Origin: Clostridioides mangenotii TR
Lineage (GTDB): Bacteria; Bacillota; Clostridia; Peptostreptococcales; Peptostreptococcaceae
Assembly: GCF_000498755.1 (NCBI RefSeq)
Contig: NZ_AXUS01000009.1
Location: 44,110 to 108,109, forward strand
Length of the DNA stretch: 64,000 nucleotides
Direction of reading: 5' to 3'
Part shown: one piece after another, positions 55,319 to 64,000 of the stretch
Layout: every line of letters begins with the position of its first letter
Position numbering within the stretch: the stretch's first letter is position 1
Program-made: the position numbers and the translations under genes
The notes under the pieces: model-generated
The model's input: the letters and a program-made list of their open reading frames with translations, nothing else
What the model was told of the DNA's origin: nothing
Databases searched by the model: none

Positions 55319-56116
55319 ATGGATTTTTTCAAAAAATATTTATCACTTAAATATATAGTTTTATCAGCTATTTTATCCACTTTTTTAGTTTTTACTACTT
55401 ATGATATATACAGCCAGCAAAACAACGAAAAATTCAAAGATCATGTAGTATTTTACTGTCAACATCAAGACGACGAAGTCTTATGGGCAGGAAGCGCTAT
55501 TATCAATGCAATCAACGAAGTTGGTAGAGACAATGTATATGTCGTTTTAGTATCAAACGGATCTGGGATAGCAGTATTTGATAAGTATAAAAAATACGAA
55601 AATTTAAAAACCGAGGATAAAATAGAATGCAGAAATAGGGAGTTTTTGGCATCAACAAAAAGTTTAGGAGTCAAACCTGAAAACACTATTATACTACCAA
55701 AGACAAATTCAAACGGAGATTCATACTTTGAATCCATGGAAAACATCGCAATCGAATTTGAAAACAAGTTTAAAAGTGTAACTCACATAGCTCATACTTA
55801 CAAACTAGATGACCACCTCCAACACATAAAAAATGGATCTGTAATTCAAGGTTTATACAACTCAGGGAAAATCAAAGATGCCAAATACTTCATCAAACCA
55901 AAATACGAAGACAAAATAACCATGAAAAACAAAATAATCTACACAGTTAAATCAGAAAAAGACTACAACAAAATAAAGAACGCATGTGAGCAATACAAAT
56001 TTATCGACTCACACAACTATCGTGAAGGCATCGGATATAAATCAGATCACAAATCATTTGATAAGCTCTTAAAAAACAAAACTGCGCCATCAATACTTCA
56101 CACACCATATTTATAA
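55319..56116 (+). CDS. PIG-L/LmbE-family deacetylase, membrane anchored
   Basis: 265 residues. It has one N-terminal membrane segment (Y-I-V-L-S-A-I-L-S-T-F-L-V-F-T) and then a PIG-L domain starting F-Y-C-Q-H-Q-D-D-E-V-L-W-A-G, where H-x-D-D-E holds zinc. The matching H-T-Y-K-L-D-D-H-L-Q-H is in the second half. It probably deacetylates an N-acetyl sugar outside the membrane; the substrate is unknown. The ribosome-binding site is TAGGAGAT. Confidence 0.82.
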   Translation: MDFFKKYLSLKYIVLSAILSTFLVFTTYDIYSQQNNEKFKDHVVFYCQHQDDEVLWAGSAIINAINEVGRDNVYVVLVSNGSGIAVFDKYKKYENLKTEDKIECRNREFLASTKSLGVKPENTIILPKTNSNGDSYFESMENIAIEFENKFKSVTHIAHTYKLDDHLQHIKNGSVIQGLYNSGKIKDAKYFIKPKYEDKITMKNKIIYTVKSEKDYNKIKNACEQYKFIDSHNYREGIGYKSDHKSFDKLLKNKTAPSILHTPYL

Positions 56117-56125
56117 CAAACCAAA

Positions 56126-56171
56126 AATGACTTTCTATAGTAGGCTAAACTACCATAGAAAGTCATTTTTC
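56126..56171. terminator. Bidirectional terminator
   Basis: AAATGACTTTCTATAGTAG / CTACCATAGAAAGTCATTT with a mismatch and T5, between convergent genes. Confidence 0.85.
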
Positions 56172-56197
56172 CTGCACCTATCTTAAATTATCCTAAA

Positions 56198-56914
56198 CTA
56201 TCTTATAAGTTCTAAATATCCACTTGGATGGAAGAAGTAAACACTAGAGCTAGTCTTGTCAACAAAGTAAGCTAAATCACCGTCAACTTGTGGCAAGAAA
56301 ACATAACCTTTTAGTCCTTTGTCTTTAATAAACTCAAAAGTATTTTCATCACCTTCATAGTAAAAACTTACATCAGGCATATGCTTTTTAAGTAAATTTA
56401 AAGATTGTTCTTTACTTAGATTTTCAACAGGTTTTTCTTTATTTACATCCTCTTTCACTTTATCATCTTCTTTGCTATCATTTTGGTTTTCATTGTTTAC
56501 TACATCTTGTTTTTCTTTATCTTTATTTCCATTATTATTATTAACTATATCATTTTTATCTTTTTCTTTTTCTACAACTACATTTTCAGGTTTATTATTT
56601 ACTACTTCCTTATCTTTGTCTAAGTTTTTATTTTTGTCAGTAACATTTTCTTTTTTACCTACATTTGCTAATGCTTCACTTAATTTTATCGCACTGTTCT
56701 TTGTGTCACTTGTAAGGTTTACTTTAGTGCCATCTATGTATGATTTTTTCTTTATTATTTTGTTTAAATTTTGATCTTCTCCATTAGTTCTTGAATCTAC
56801 CACAATAGGAGTCGTTTTATTAGTTACCTCTGCTCCATAACTAACATTTTTTAATGGACTAACAACTAACAATCCTGTACATAATACTGATACTACTGTA
56901 ACTAACTTTTTCAT
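56198..56914 (-). CDS. Secreted Asn/Lys-rich protein of unknown function
   Basis: 238 residues from ATG 56914 (GGGAGTGA upstream; the in-frame ATG at 56935 is before that site). It has a signal peptide (K-L-V-T-V-V-S-V-L-C-T-G-L-L-V-V, cleavage after S-Y-G-A) and a low-complexity middle rich in Asn, Lys, Asp and Glu (about 75-150). A C-terminal folded domain of about 65 residues reads L-N-L-L-K-K-H-M-P-D-V-S-F-Y-Y-E-G to S-G-Y-L-E-L-I-R. It is probably surface-associated. No family is recognised. Confidence 0.7.
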   Translation of the reverse strand: MKKLVTVVSVLCTGLLVVSPLKNVSYGAEVTNKTTPIVVDSRTNGEDQNLNKIIKKKSYIDGTKVNLTSDTKNSAIKLSEALANVGKKENVTDKNKNLDKDKEVVNNKPENVVVEKEKDKNDIVNNNNGNKDKEKQDVVNNENQNDSKEDDKVKEDVNKEKPVENLSKEQSLNLLKKHMPDVSFYYEGDENTFEFIKDKGLKGYVFLPQVDGDLAYFVDKTSSSVYFFHPSGYLELIR

Positions 56915-57005
56915 AAGATTCACTCCCTTTTTCATTATTTATTATAGTTATAATTGCTTATTTATCTTATACCCATATAATAACATAGTAAATCTCTATT
57001 TACAG

Positions 57006-57061
57006 TTACATCCCTGTTACCTGAGTTTACAAAATTGTAATCTCAGGTAACAGGGATGTAA
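57006..57061. terminator. Very strong hairpin, perfect 20-bp stem
   Basis: TTACATCCCTGTTACCTGAG (57006-57025) and its exact complement (57042-57061) with a 16-base loop. It lies 42 bases after the phosphoglucomutase stop and before the secreted-protein promoter. It has little T run. Confidence 0.75.
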
Positions 57062-57103
57062 TAATATTATTTTAATTAAGTTTTTTATGAATTTACTAAA
57101 CTT

Positions 57104-58618
57104 TTATAAGCCAGTCAATCTGTATTTAGATAAGAATTTCTCGAGATTAGCGTATATTTCATTGATTCCACTGATCTTATTTGATTCAATATTTAAGACT
57201 AAAAGCGGCTCATGAAGAGATATTCTAAGTAAAAACCATCCATCACCGTTTTCTTTGTCACAATTTACTCTTATTCCTTCATAACTTTTTGGAACTACGC
57301 TCCAACCATCTAAATTTAAAATATGTTCTTCTAAATCTTTTATAATATTTTCTGCATAAGGTTTAAAATCTTCTACATCAATTTTTATTCTAAACTCTCC
57401 ATCTTCTTTAGCTTCTTCCAAATCTTTAAGTAAGTCGTCAACAGTCATACCATTTGATCTGAGCTTTGCTACCTCAATAAGTATTTTAGCAATTAAGTAA
57501 GATCCATCGTCTAAGAAGTAGTTTTCTTTTAATGCAGCGTGACCTGAAGTCTCTATAGCTATATGACATTCTTTCCCTTCTCCGTTTAATCTTACAGCCT
57601 CGTTGATTACGTTTTTGTAACCTCTCTTAAATCTATGGTGTATTCCGCCGATATCACCTATAAATTTAGTAAGCCCATCTGAAGTTATTGAATCTGTTAC
57701 AATTGTAGTATTTGGATGCTCATTTAATACGATCTTTGAGATAAGAGCTATTAGAGCATTTTTATTGATAGGTTTTCCGCCCTTTCCTACTAATGCTGCT
57801 CTATCTACATCTGTATCAAATATTATACCTAAATCACTTTCGTTTTTAACCACTGAATCGCATATGCTCTTCATAGCTTCTTTGTTTTCTGGATTTGGTA
57901 TATGATTTGGGAACATCCCATCTGGGTCTAAAAACTGGCTTCCAGTTGTATCAGCTCCCAGTTTTTTTAGTATTTGATCTACAAAGAATCCTCCTGCACC
58001 GTTTCCCGCATCTACTAATATTTTAATTCCCTCTAGAGGTTTCTCGTAATTTTCTTTTGGAATAACCCCATCTCTTATTTTTTCAACGAGTATCTGGGAA
58101 TAATCTTCAATAAGTTTCGGATATGTCACTTTACCTTCTTTAATGTTTTCATTAATATTATATAAAATATTATCTTCTTTATCTTGAGTAAGCTCTGAGG
58201 CTATATATAATATTTCCTTAATATTCCCATTTTCAAGACCGCCATCTTTTGTGAAAAACTTAAATCCATTATGGTAATAAGGAAGATGACTTGCTGTAAT
58301 CATTACCGCTCCATCGCAGTCGTATCCATCCATAATTGTCGTCATAAACATTGCTGGTGTAGTTGCCATTTTACAATCTAAAACGTCGCAGTCTTTGTTT
58401 TTCAATACATCTATAGCTATATTTCTGAACTCTTCACCAGTTATTCTAGAATCAGTACCAATAGCAATACTTACTTTATCTTTCTTTGTTTTTTTCTTTA
58501 ACCAAATATGAAAAGCTGTAAATATTTTCTCAACAACATCTTTAGTTAAGTTTACTTCCCTTTCATCGTTTGGATAAGCTATTCCTCTTATATCAGATCC
58601 ATTTTGTAACTTATACAT
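57104..58618 (-). CDS. Phosphoglucomutase/phosphomannomutase
   Basis: 504 residues from ATG 58618 (AAGGAGATT upstream; the ATG at 58648 is out of range of that site). It is a four-domain alpha-phosphohexomutase. The phosphoserine loop is M-I-T-A-S-H-L-P-Y, the metal loop is D-T-D-V-D-R-A and the sugar-binding loop is E-T-S-G-H-A-A-L-K. It converts hexose 6-phosphate to 1-phosphate for cell-wall and capsule sugars. Its own promoter region lies after the transaldolase terminator. Confidence 0.9.
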   Translation of the reverse strand: MYKLQNGSDIRGIAYPNDEREVNLTKDVVEKIFTAFHIWLKKKTKKDKVSIAIGTDSRITGEEFRNIAIDVLKNKDCDVLDCKMATTPAMFMTTIMDGYDCDGAVMITASHLPYYHNGFKFFTKDGGLENGNIKEILYIASELTQDKEDNILYNINENIKEGKVTYPKLIEDYSQILVEKIRDGVIPKENYEKPLEGIKILVDAGNGAGGFFVDQILKKLGADTTGSQFLDPDGMFPNHIPNPENKEAMKSICDSVVKNESDLGIIFDTDVDRAALVGKGGKPINKNALIALISKIVLNEHPNTTIVTDSITSDGLTKFIGDIGGIHHRFKRGYKNVINEAVRLNGEGKECHIAIETSGHAALKENYFLDDGSYLIAKILIEVAKLRSNGMTVDDLLKDLEEAKEDGEFRIKIDVEDFKPYAENIIKDLEEHILNLDGWSVVPKSYEGIRVNCDKENGDGWFLLRISLHEPLLVLNIESNKISGINEIYANLEKFLSKYRLTGL

Positions 58619-58672
58619 AACTAATCTCCTTACTATATTATTAACCACAAATTTTTGGCTTCACCTTAATAA

Positions 58673-58711
58673 AAGACACTAAAACAAAATTAGCTAAAGT
58701 TTTAGTGTCTT
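58673..58711 (-). terminator. Intrinsic terminator of the transaldolase gene
   Basis: Perfect 13-bp stem AAGACACTAAAAC / GTTTTAGTGTCTT. Confidence 0.85.
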
Positions 58712-58718
58712 ATTAATA

Positions 58719-59369
58719 TTATAATTGTAATGAAGCGCCTTCCCAGTCCTTAATAAAGTTTTCTATACCTTTATCTGTAAGTGGGTGCTTAATCATTTGA
58801 TTTATAACTTTGTATGGAACTGTCGCAATGTCTGCTCCAAGTCTAGCGGCCTCTACTACATGAATTGGATGTCTCACACTAGCTACTATTACTTCTGTTT
58901 CTATAGCATTCACATCAAATATGTCAACTATCTCTTCTATTAATCCCATACCGTTCTGTCCTATATCGTCAAGTCTTCCTACAAATGGACTTACATAAGT
59001 TGCCCCAGCTCTAGCTGCTAATAGCGCTTGAGCTGCTGAAAATATAAGAGTTACATTTGTCTTTATATTTTTTTGAGATAAAGCCTTTGTGGCTTTCAAA
59101 CCTTCAGCTGTCATCGGCAACTTAATTACTATATTTTTGTGTATTTTAGATAGCTTGTCGGCCTCTGCTATCATACCCTCGTGGTCTAAACTTATTACCT
59201 CTGCACTTATAGGTCCATCTACTATGTCAGCAATTTCCTTTACTACTTGTACAAAATCTCTTCCTTCTTTCGCAATTAATGATGGATTCGTAGTTACTCC
59301 ACACACAACTCCTAAGCTGTTAGCCTCTTTAATCTCGTCGACATTTGCTGTGTCTATAAAAAATCTCAT
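58719..59369 (-). CDS. tal: Transaldolase (short, TalC/FSA type)
   Basis: 216 residues, the length of the small transaldolases and fructose-6-phosphate aldolases. The start is [10 protein letters not shown], the Schiff-base Lys83 is in I-V-I-K-L-P-M-T and the end has V-P-Y-K-V-I-N-Q-M. It works in the non-oxidative pentose phosphate pathway. TTGGAGGGAT precedes the start. Short homologues can be either activity, so transaldolase is the more likely of two. Confidence 0.9.
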   Translation of the reverse strand: MRFFIDTANVDEIKEANSLGVVCGVTTNPSLIAKEGRDFVQVVKEIADIVDGPISAEVISLDHEGMIAEADKLSKIHKNIVIKLPMTAEGLKATKALSQKNIKTNVTLIFSAAQALLAARAGATYVSPFVGRLDDIGQNGMGLIEEIVDIFDVNAIETEVIVASVRHPIHVVEAARLGADIATVPYKVINQMIKHPLTDKGIENFIKDWEGASLQL

Positions 59370-59419
59370 TTTATCCCTCCAAGTTATTTAATTTAATTCT
59401 AGCTTAATTCAATTTATAA

Positions 59420-59992
59420 CTATCTAAAAGTAACTTTTCCATTAGATATTGATTCTACAACAACTAATGATTCAAGTTTAACTCCTCTGTCTCTAAGTAC
59501 TTGTCCACCTTCTTGGAATCCCTTTTCTATAACTATTCCTATTCCCGCTATGTTAGCCTGAGCCTGGTTTACTATATCCATAAGCCCAAGTGCGGCTCTA
59601 CCATTCGCAAGAAAATCATCGAGTATTAATATGTTTTCTTCTTCATTTAGGTACTTTTTAGAAGTTTTTACTGAGTAATTCTTTGCTTTTGTAAAAGAAT
59701 ACACTTGTGTTTCATATACATCTTTGTCTAAGTTTTTCGATTCTACTTTTTTTGCAAAAACTACAGGTACATTATTGAAGTACTGTGCGACAATAGATGC
59801 AATAGCTATTCCCGAAGCTTCTATTGTAAATATTTTATCCACTTTTACATCTTTAAATCTCTCTTTAAATTCTTTTCCTATTTCATTTAAAAATGCTACA
59901 TCTATTTGATGGTTTAAAAAACGATCTACCTTCAATATGTCATTTCCCGACACACTACCCTCTTTTAAAATTTTTTCCTCTAAGGCTTTCAT
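59420..59992 (-). CDS. xpt: Xanthine phosphoribosyltransferase
   Basis: 190 residues. It starts [12 protein letters not shown] and contains the PRPP loop [13 protein letters not shown], both typical of Xpt. It converts xanthine and PRPP to XMP in purine salvage, matching the nearby IMP dehydrogenase that also feeds XMP. TAGGAGGA precedes the start. No purine riboswitch could be recognised upstream. Confidence 0.92.
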   Translation of the reverse strand: MKALEEKILKEGSVSGNDILKVDRFLNHQIDVAFLNEIGKEFKERFKDVKVDKIFTIEASGIAIASIVAQYFNNVPVVFAKKVESKNLDKDVYETQVYSFTKAKNYSVKTSKKYLNEEENILILDDFLANGRAALGLMDIVNQAQANIAGIGIVIEKGFQEGGQVLRDRGVKLESLVVVESISNGKVTFR

Positions 59993-60523
59993 ACTGTCCT
60001 CCTAATATCATATATCTATTAATACTTTTATTAATTCAAAAATTCCATATATACATATTATTATAACATGGTTTATAAATCAATTAAATTTGTTTATATA
60101 TGTTAATATTTGTAGTTTTATAATAATGTAAGTAAATTTTATTTATTCAGCTATAATTAGGGTATTTATTAGTACAAACAATTTATAGCTTGAATTAATT
60201 ATATTTATTTATATATAGGATATAATTTAAGTATGTCTTATTTCTCAATAAATTCGAAATAATATTATAATATACTGATAAATTACTAACGAATTATATT
60301 TTTTTTTATTAAATGTCTGTTAATATGCCTTCTTACTTTATATAAAATCTACTATTTTACTAATTTTTTGAAAATAATAAGTAAAAAAACGAATTTTATA
60401 AAAAAAAGCTTGTTGAAGCATATAAAAATTTATCATAATAAGTTATAATAAATACTAACAATTATAGTCAAGTTATAATTAGAAATTAATAAAATAAAAA
60501 ATATATAAGGAGTTGATATTAAA
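59993..60523. other. Divergent xpt/IMP-dehydrogenase intergenic region
   Basis: 530 bases, extremely AT-rich, with several TATAAT-like boxes but no single convincing promoter. No purine riboswitch core and no open frame were recognised. Confidence 0.5.
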
Positions 60524-62023
60524 ATGGCATTTTATTTTTCTACACCATCACATACATTTAGTGAGTACTTACTAGTTCCCGGTTACTCTTCCATTAAATG
60601 TACGCCTGATAATGTAAGTTTAAAAACACCTATCGTTAAATTTAAAAAAGGTGAAGAGCCTTCGCTTACTATGAATATTCCCCTAACTTCTGCTGTTATG
60701 CAATCTGTATCTGATGATAAGATGGCTATAGCTTTAGCAAAAGAAGGTGGAATATCTTTTATATACGGTTCTCAAACAATTGAAAACCAATCAGCTATGG
60801 TCGCTAGAGTTAAATCACATAAAGCAGGCTTCGTAGTTAGCGATTCAAACCTAACTCCTGATCATACTCTTGAAGATGTTTTAGAGTTAAAAAGAATCAG
60901 CGGACATTCTACTATGCCTATAACTGATGATGGTACTTCAAATGGTAAATTAGTAGGTATCGTGACTAGCCGTGATTATAGAGTAAGCCGTATGAGCAGA
61001 GATGTAAAAGTTTCTGAGTTTATGACTCCATTTTCATCTTTAATATACGCAAATAAAGATATAACTTTAAAAGAAGCTAATAATATAATATGGGATAACA
61101 AGCTTAACTCTCTTCCTGTAGTAGATGACAAAGGAAGACTTATGTACATTGTATTTAGAAAAGACTACGAAACAAATAAAGAAAATCCTCTTGAGCTTTT
61201 AGACTCATCTAAAAGATATGTCGTTGGTGCTGGTATAAATACTAGAGACTTTGAAGAGCGTGTACCTGCCCTTGTTGAAGCTGGTGCAGATGTACTTTGT
61301 ATAGACTCTTCTGAAGGTTTCAGTGAATGGCAAAAAATAACTATAGACTATATACGTGAAAAATACGGCGATACTGTAAAAGTAGGTGCTGGGAATGTAG
61401 TTGATAAAGAAGCTTTCTTATACCTTGCTGAGGCTGGTGCTGACTTTATAAAAGTTGGAATCGGCGGGGGTTCTATATGTATAACTCGTGAACAAAAAGG
61501 TATCGGAAGAGGACAAGCAAGTTCTATTATAGAAGTAGTTGAAGCTAGGGATGAATACTTTGAAAAAACTGGTGTTTATATTCCTATTTGTTCTGATGGA
61601 GGTATTGTTTATGATCACCATATAACTTTAGCGCTTGCTATGGGTTCTGACTTTGTAATGCTTGGAAGATACTTCTCTAGATTTGATGAGAGTCCAACTA
61701 ACAAAGTTAATATAAACGGAAGCTACATGAAAGAATACTGGGGTGAAGGTTCTGCTCGTGCTAGAAACTGGCAAAGATACGACCTTGGCGGAGACAAGAA
61801 ACTTTCATTTGAAGAGGGCGTTGACTCATATGTTCCTTATGCAGGGCCTTTAAAGGACAACGTAATGATGACTCTTAGCAAAGTTAGATCTACAATGTGT
61901 AACTGTGGCGCTCTTACAATACCAGAGTTACAAAAAAATGCTAAATTAACTCTTGTGTCTTCTACTAGTATAGTTGAAGGTGGAGCACATGATGTTGTGT
62001 TAAAAGATAATAGAAACTTATAA
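60524..62023 (+). CDS. guaB: IMP dehydrogenase
   Basis: 499 residues. It is a TIM barrel with two CBS domains inserted at about 100-220 (S-T-M-P-I-T-D-D and S-L-P-V-V-D-D-K). Catalytic Cys319 is in [13 protein letters not shown]. The flap region carries R-A-R-N-W-Q-R-Y. It oxidises IMP to XMP with NAD, the first step to GMP. Compared with common bacterial GuaB (about 485 residues), it has a longer N-terminus ([19 protein letters not shown]) and extended flap, as in the variant IMPDHs of some clostridia and eukaryotes. The ribosome-binding site is AAGGAGT. Confidence 0.9.
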   Translation: MAFYFSTPSHTFSEYLLVPGYSSIKCTPDNVSLKTPIVKFKKGEEPSLTMNIPLTSAVMQSVSDDKMAIALAKEGGISFIYGSQTIENQSAMVARVKSHKAGFVVSDSNLTPDHTLEDVLELKRISGHSTMPITDDGTSNGKLVGIVTSRDYRVSRMSRDVKVSEFMTPFSSLIYANKDITLKEANNIIWDNKLNSLPVVDDKGRLMYIVFRKDYETNKENPLELLDSSKRYVVGAGINTRDFEERVPALVEAGADVLCIDSSEGFSEWQKITIDYIREKYGDTVKVGAGNVVDKEAFLYLAEAGADFIKVGIGGGSICITREQKGIGRGQASSIIEVVEARDEYFEKTGVYIPICSDGGIVYDHHITLALAMGSDFVMLGRYFSRFDESPTNKVNINGSYMKEYWGEGSARARNWQRYDLGGDKKLSFEEGVDSYVPYAGPLKDNVMMTLSKVRSTMCNCGALTIPELQKNAKLTLVSSTSIVEGGAHDVVLKDNRNL

Positions 62024-62040
62024 AAATAATTATGTTTTTT

Positions 62041-62073
62041 ATGGTGGGCATCTCTAGATGCTCACTATTTTTT
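62041..62073 (+). terminator. Intrinsic terminator of the IMP dehydrogenase gene
   Basis: ATGGTGGGCATCT - AG - ATGCTCACTAT with T6 following. Confidence 0.75.
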
Positions 62074-62248
62074 GTAAAATATCCTTATTTATGAAGTATT
62101 CCTTTTTATGAAATCTTATATAGGCCTTGCTTTATACATCCATATAAAAATAGATTTAACTTTTATAAATATATGTGTCTGTATATATAGTAAAGATTCT
62201 GCCTTATATATCTGTAAATTTAACTTGCTTTTAATTCTTTATAAATAA

Positions 62249-62280
62249 AAAGACTGCCCAATTTTATAGACAGTCTTTCC
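62249..62280 (-). terminator. Intrinsic terminator of the BCCT gene
   Basis: AAAGACTG / CAGTCTTT stem with A run before it on the plus strand, thus T run on the minus strand. The gap between this and 62073 shows nothing else. Confidence 0.7.
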
Positions 62281-62380
62281 ATAAAGATACTAAAGATATT
62301 AATCAATCTTTAATAATTCAACCTCTACAATTTTATTTTCAATTATACTTTTAAATTGCACTTCATTAAATTACGCTTCT

Positions 62381-63934
62381 TTAATGTTTTAAAGCTTTCT
62401 CTTTTAAAATCTGCTCGTTTACTGCATTAAGGTCTTCGTCTTTAAGTGACTTAAATAGAGATATACATGCGAAAAACATTATAAAAATAAACGGAAATGC
62501 TGCTAAAAGAGATGCTGTCTGTAGTGCCTCTAATCCTCCAGTTAAAAGTAAACTTATCGCTAAAAGAGATTGAGTTACTCCTAGGATTATTTTTCTCTTA
62601 TTTGATGGATTTAAGTCCCCATTTGATGTAAACATCCCTAGCACAAATGTCGCTGAATTTGCAGATGTTACGAAGAATGTTAACAGTAAAAATATAGCAA
62701 CTAATGATATTATTGTGCCTAAACTATAGTGAGATAATACCGAGAAAAGTGTTATAGATACGTCCTTAGTCATGTCAGCCAATTGAGGCCCGGTTACCGT
62801 TCCTTTCATAAATAGATCTATTCCAAGTGTTCCAAATACTGAGAAAAATATAAATGAAGCTATAGCTGGTGCTATCATTACACCAAAAACAAACTCTCTT
62901 ATAGTTCTTCCTTTTGATATTCTTGCTATAAAAGTCCCTACAAATGGCGCCCATGCAATCCACCACGCCCAATAAAATATTGTCCACTTACCTGCCCAAG
63001 TGTTGTCTCCATAAGCACTAATATTCATACTGTCAGCAAAAATATTTTGCAGATATCCTCCTAGACCACCTACAAATCCGTTTATAATTTGTATAGTTGG
63101 TCCGATTAAAAGTACTACTACTGTTACTATAGCAGCAGTCGCTAAATTTATATCAGATAAAATTTTCATACCTTTATCTATTCCAGATACTGCCGTCCAT
63201 ATAAATATTACCGTTGTTATTGCTATTATTATAAGCTGTGATCTAATTGTATTTTCTATATTGAAAATATAACTAAGACCACTGTTAATTTGAAGTGTAC
63301 CAAGTCCTAAAGATGTTGCTATTCCGGCTACAGTTGCAAATACAGCTAGAGTATCTATTACTACTCCAAGTAGTCCGTGCACTTTGTCCCCTATTAATGG
63401 CTCAAATAGATTACTTATTAGACCTGATTTACCCTTTCTAAACTGAAAATATGCTAGCGATAATCCAATTATACTATATGCAGCCCATGGATGAATTCCC
63501 CAATGTAAAAACGAAGATTTCATAGCAAATGCTGCTGCCTCTGCACTTGTCGGATCAATGCCTGCTTTTGGATATAGAAAGTGTGAGATTGGCTCCGCAG
63601 CTCCCCAAAACACTAATCCTATTCCCATTCCCGATCCAAACAATAAAGCAAACCAAGAGCTGGTCTTATAATCTGGTTTTGAATCATTTGCCCCAAGTTT
63701 AATATTTCCAAATTTACTAAATGCAAGCCATAAAGCAAAACCAACAAAAATTAACATAGACAGTAAATACAACCATGAAAATCTACTCGTGAAGAAATTA
63801 AATGCTGAATTTACAGCATTAGTAAAACTTTCACTAGATAATATCGCCCACAAACATATAGGTATTATAACAATCAGCGAAGTATAAAATACTCTGTTAT
63901 CAGCTTTTAAACTCTTATCATTGCTCTTTGCCAT
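62381..63934 (-). CDS. BCCT-family transporter (betaine/carnitine/choline)
   Basis: 517 residues, 12 membrane segments. Family signatures are G-S-G-M-G-I-G-L-V-F-W-G-A-A-E-P at about 100-115 and F-Y-W-A-W-W-I-A-W-A-P-F-V-G in segment 8, where the Trp residues form the aromatic box for quaternary amines. After it comes G-R-T-I-R-E-F-V-F-G. It imports glycine betaine or related compounds, by sodium or proton coupling or exchange. TTAGGAGGGGT precedes the ATG. Substrate is not decided by the sequence. Confidence 0.9.
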   Translation of the reverse strand: MAKSNDKSLKADNRVFYTSLIVIIPICLWAILSSESFTNAVNSAFNFFTSRFSWLYLLSMLIFVGFALWLAFSKFGNIKLGANDSKPDYKTSSWFALLFGSGMGIGLVFWGAAEPISHFLYPKAGIDPTSAEAAAFAMKSSFLHWGIHPWAAYSIIGLSLAYFQFRKGKSGLISNLFEPLIGDKVHGLLGVVIDTLAVFATVAGIATSLGLGTLQINSGLSYIFNIENTIRSQLIIIAITTVIFIWTAVSGIDKGMKILSDINLATAAIVTVVVLLIGPTIQIINGFVGGLGGYLQNIFADSMNISAYGDNTWAGKWTIFYWAWWIAWAPFVGTFIARISKGRTIREFVFGVMIAPAIASFIFFSVFGTLGIDLFMKGTVTGPQLADMTKDVSITLFSVLSHYSLGTIISLVAIFLLLTFFVTSANSATFVLGMFTSNGDLNPSNKRKIILGVTQSLLAISLLLTGGLEALQTASLLAAFPFIFIMFFACISLFKSLKDEDLNAVNEQILKEKALKH

Positions 63935-64000
63935 ACTTAACCCCTCCTAATTAAGGGTCATATATATTATTTAATGATATTCTAATAATATATTTTATTT

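Noticed and set aside
59993..60523. Purine riboswitch for xpt or the IMP dehydrogenase gene
   Set aside because: The conserved core and loop pairs of purine riboswitches could not be found on either strand.

Overview
The window is a low-GC chromosome segment from a spore-forming, toxin-producing anaerobe of the Clostridia. It is most likely a member of the Peptostreptococcaceae close to Paraclostridium bifermentans or Paeniclostridium sordellii. The evidence is a degenerate CspA/CspC germination pair of the Clostridioides difficile type, a glutamate 2,3-aminomutase of the C. difficile type, a DUF3787 spore protein next to cspC, and a cholesterol-dependent cytolysin with a canonical undecapeptide. 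The species is an inference. No rRNA, tRNA or CRISPR array was seen.

Layout. 0-9 kb: a partial Crp/Fnr regulator, a lipoprotein, a rhodanese, a two-gene NHEJ operon (ku-ligD), a methyltransferase, an SOS-controlled Y-family polymerase cut short by an in-frame TGA, a coiled-coil protein, a ferritin-like protein and a frameshifted alcohol dehydrogenase. 8.8-27.6 kb: an accessory island bounded by two copies of a ~240-bp block (integrase 3' end plus asnS 3' end), so it was integrated at the 3' end of asnS. Its left half holds a secreted protein whose promoter carries a VirR-box-like pair, a 30-residue membrane peptide, decayed ligD and threonine-synthase-like genes, a collagen-like spore-surface protein and a flavoprotein. 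Its right half is a heavily deleted siphovirus-type prophage: lysis genes, tail remnants, early genes, CI/Cro switch, Ltp-type exclusion protein, orphan HicB and a frameshifted integrase. Several prophage genes are in-frame chimeras made by deletion.

27.5-38 kb: asnS with its T-box leader, the germination locus cspB-cspA-cspC plus a DUF3787 gene, glutamate 2,3-aminomutase and a Big/fibronectin-like surface protein. 38.5-47.4 kb: a PfoR-family membrane protein, a POT peptide transporter, and a cholesterol-dependent cytolysin flanked by two direct copies of an Xaa-Pro aminopeptidase gene, the second frameshifted. 47.7-64 kb: PrsA-like foldase, NUMOD1-like acidic protein, tyrosine phosphatase, a candidate type I toxin-antitoxin locus, AI-2E exporter family protein, topB (frameshifted), LmbE-like deacetylase, a secreted Asn/Lys-rich protein, phosphoglucomutase, transaldolase, xpt, an IMP dehydrogenase and a BCCT transporter.

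The strongest candidate for an undescribed system is at 51.0-51.34 kb. A 53-residue single-span membrane peptide has an mRNA whose extreme 5' end is complementary to its 3' end. A convergent antisense RNA, with its own promoter and terminator, overlaps the 3' part of that mRNA. This is the architecture of a type I toxin-antitoxin module.
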